A stretch of DNA of 64,000 bases, taken from NCBI RefSeq assembly GCF_022760855.1, contig NZ_JAKTNR010000008.1, positions 1-64,000 on the forward strand. The letters run 5' to 3'. The number at the start of each line of letters is the position of its first letter. Within the stretch, counting starts at the first letter, position 1. The notes beneath the pieces were generated by a model. It was not told the origin of the DNA, made no database searches, and saw only the letters and a list, made by a program, of their open reading frames with translations. The translations under genes were made by a program, and so were the position numbers. The DNA comes from Thermus albus (GTDB taxonomy: Bacteria; Deinococcota; Deinococci; Deinococcales; Thermaceae). This document shows positions 63,864 through 64,000 of this stretch, in pieces.

Positions 63864-64000
63864 ATGGCTTTGCAGATCATCAGCAAGACCACGGCAGACG
63901 CATGGATCCCGGAGATCTGGGCCCAGGAGATCCTCACCCGCTTGCGGGCCAACATCGTCCTGGCGCGGATCGTGCGCCGGGACTACTCCAACAACGTGGC
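63864..64000 (+). CDS. Major capsid protein, 5' part (window edge)
   Basis: The first 45 codons are visible: MALQIISKTTADAWIPEIWA, then QEILTRLRANIVLARIVRRD. The N-terminal arm pattern W-x-P-E-x-x-A-x2-I-L-x-x-L-R-x-N-x-V resembles HK97-fold major capsid proteins that follow scaffolds. GGAGG precedes the ATG. The gene is truncated by the window end. Confidence 0.8.
   Translation, partial: MALQIISKTTADAWIPEIWAQEILTRLRANIVLARIVRRDYSNNV

Larger units (their letters stand above)
47866..64000. mobile_element. Prophage, left part (right end outside window)
   Basis: Integrated tailed-phage genome entering at tRNA-Ala. It has an integrase, S24-type repressor, Cro-like and Xis-like regulators, replication genes, RusA, TerS/TerL, portal, MuF-like protein, scaffold and the first codons of the major capsid gene in canonical order. 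All rightward genes are tightly packed. Lysis and tail genes and attR are not seen. No clear inactivating lesion is present in the visible genes, so the element may be intact. Confidence 0.93.

Overview
The window is chromosomal DNA from a Thermus species followed by the left part of an integrated tailed phage. Evidence for Thermus: very high GC with G/C-ending codons; the 14-gene complex I operon in the T. thermophilus nqo order; rpmH lying entirely inside rnpA, an arrangement known from Thermus; a LysN-type aminotransferase of the alpha-aminoadipate lysine pathway; and many start codons placed 6-7 nt after a TANNNT -10 box (leaderless mRNAs). Residue agreement with T. thermophilus proteins was judged from memory, so the species is not assigned.

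Host part (1-47,865). 1-11,957: UvrD/PcrA helicase, a DsbB-type oxidase divergent from a 49-residue Cys-rich DUF5522 protein, FtsY, an outer-membrane-like protein, GltX, an LptB-like ATPase with a DUF3084 membrane coiled-coil protein, then the leftward rpmH/rnpA-yidD-yidC-khpB-prmC operon for ribosome, RNase P and membrane insertion. 12,057-18,881: a Liv-type ABC importer operon with an acyl-CoA ligase inside it, driven by a near-consensus promoter. 18,987-21,523: an RluD-like pseudouridine synthase, then a lower-GC DNA methyltransferase and putative restriction endonuclease pair. 21,599-28,514: lysN, dGTPase and the type II fatty acid synthesis cluster (fabH-fabD-fabG-acpP-fabF), then DUF177-rpmF. 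29,204-30,969: arginase, a twice-frameshifted DUF2939 gene and a small unknown gene. 31,055-44,963: nuoA-N, with eight of thirteen junctions as 4-nt ATGA-type overlaps. 45,132-47,752: ddrA/Rad52-like gene, metallophosphoesterase, ksgA and a small secreted protein. tRNA-Ala(CGC) is at 47,790-47,865.

Prophage part (47,866 to beyond 64,000). The element starts at the 3' end of tRNA-Ala, the presumed attachment site. A leftward lysogeny module encodes a LexA/CI-like S24 repressor, a lower-GC exported protein (possible lysogenic-conversion gene) and a tyrosine integrase. A divergent rightward module starts with a Cro-like protein and an excisionase-like HTH protein, followed by small early genes, a possible ssDNA-binding protein, a primase-C-terminal-like protein, a putative initiator whose 3' end carries repeated TGACTA elements (candidate origin), a UvrD-like helicase, a TubC-docking-like protein, a small membrane protein and a RusA resolvase. 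The packaging/head module follows: small terminase candidate, large terminase, portal, MuF-like protein, scaffold and the start of the major capsid gene, cut by the window edge. Tail, lysis and attR lie outside. Repressor-type inverted repeats sit between the repressor and Cro genes, inside the cro start region and at the promoter of the leftmost prophage gene.

Most likely to repay checking: the iteron cluster inside the prophage initiator gene, the multi-site repressor circuit, the repressor-linked exported protein, the methyltransferase/endonuclease island, the hairpin element shared by gltX and acpP, and the leaderless promoters, including a 29-bp divergent pair.
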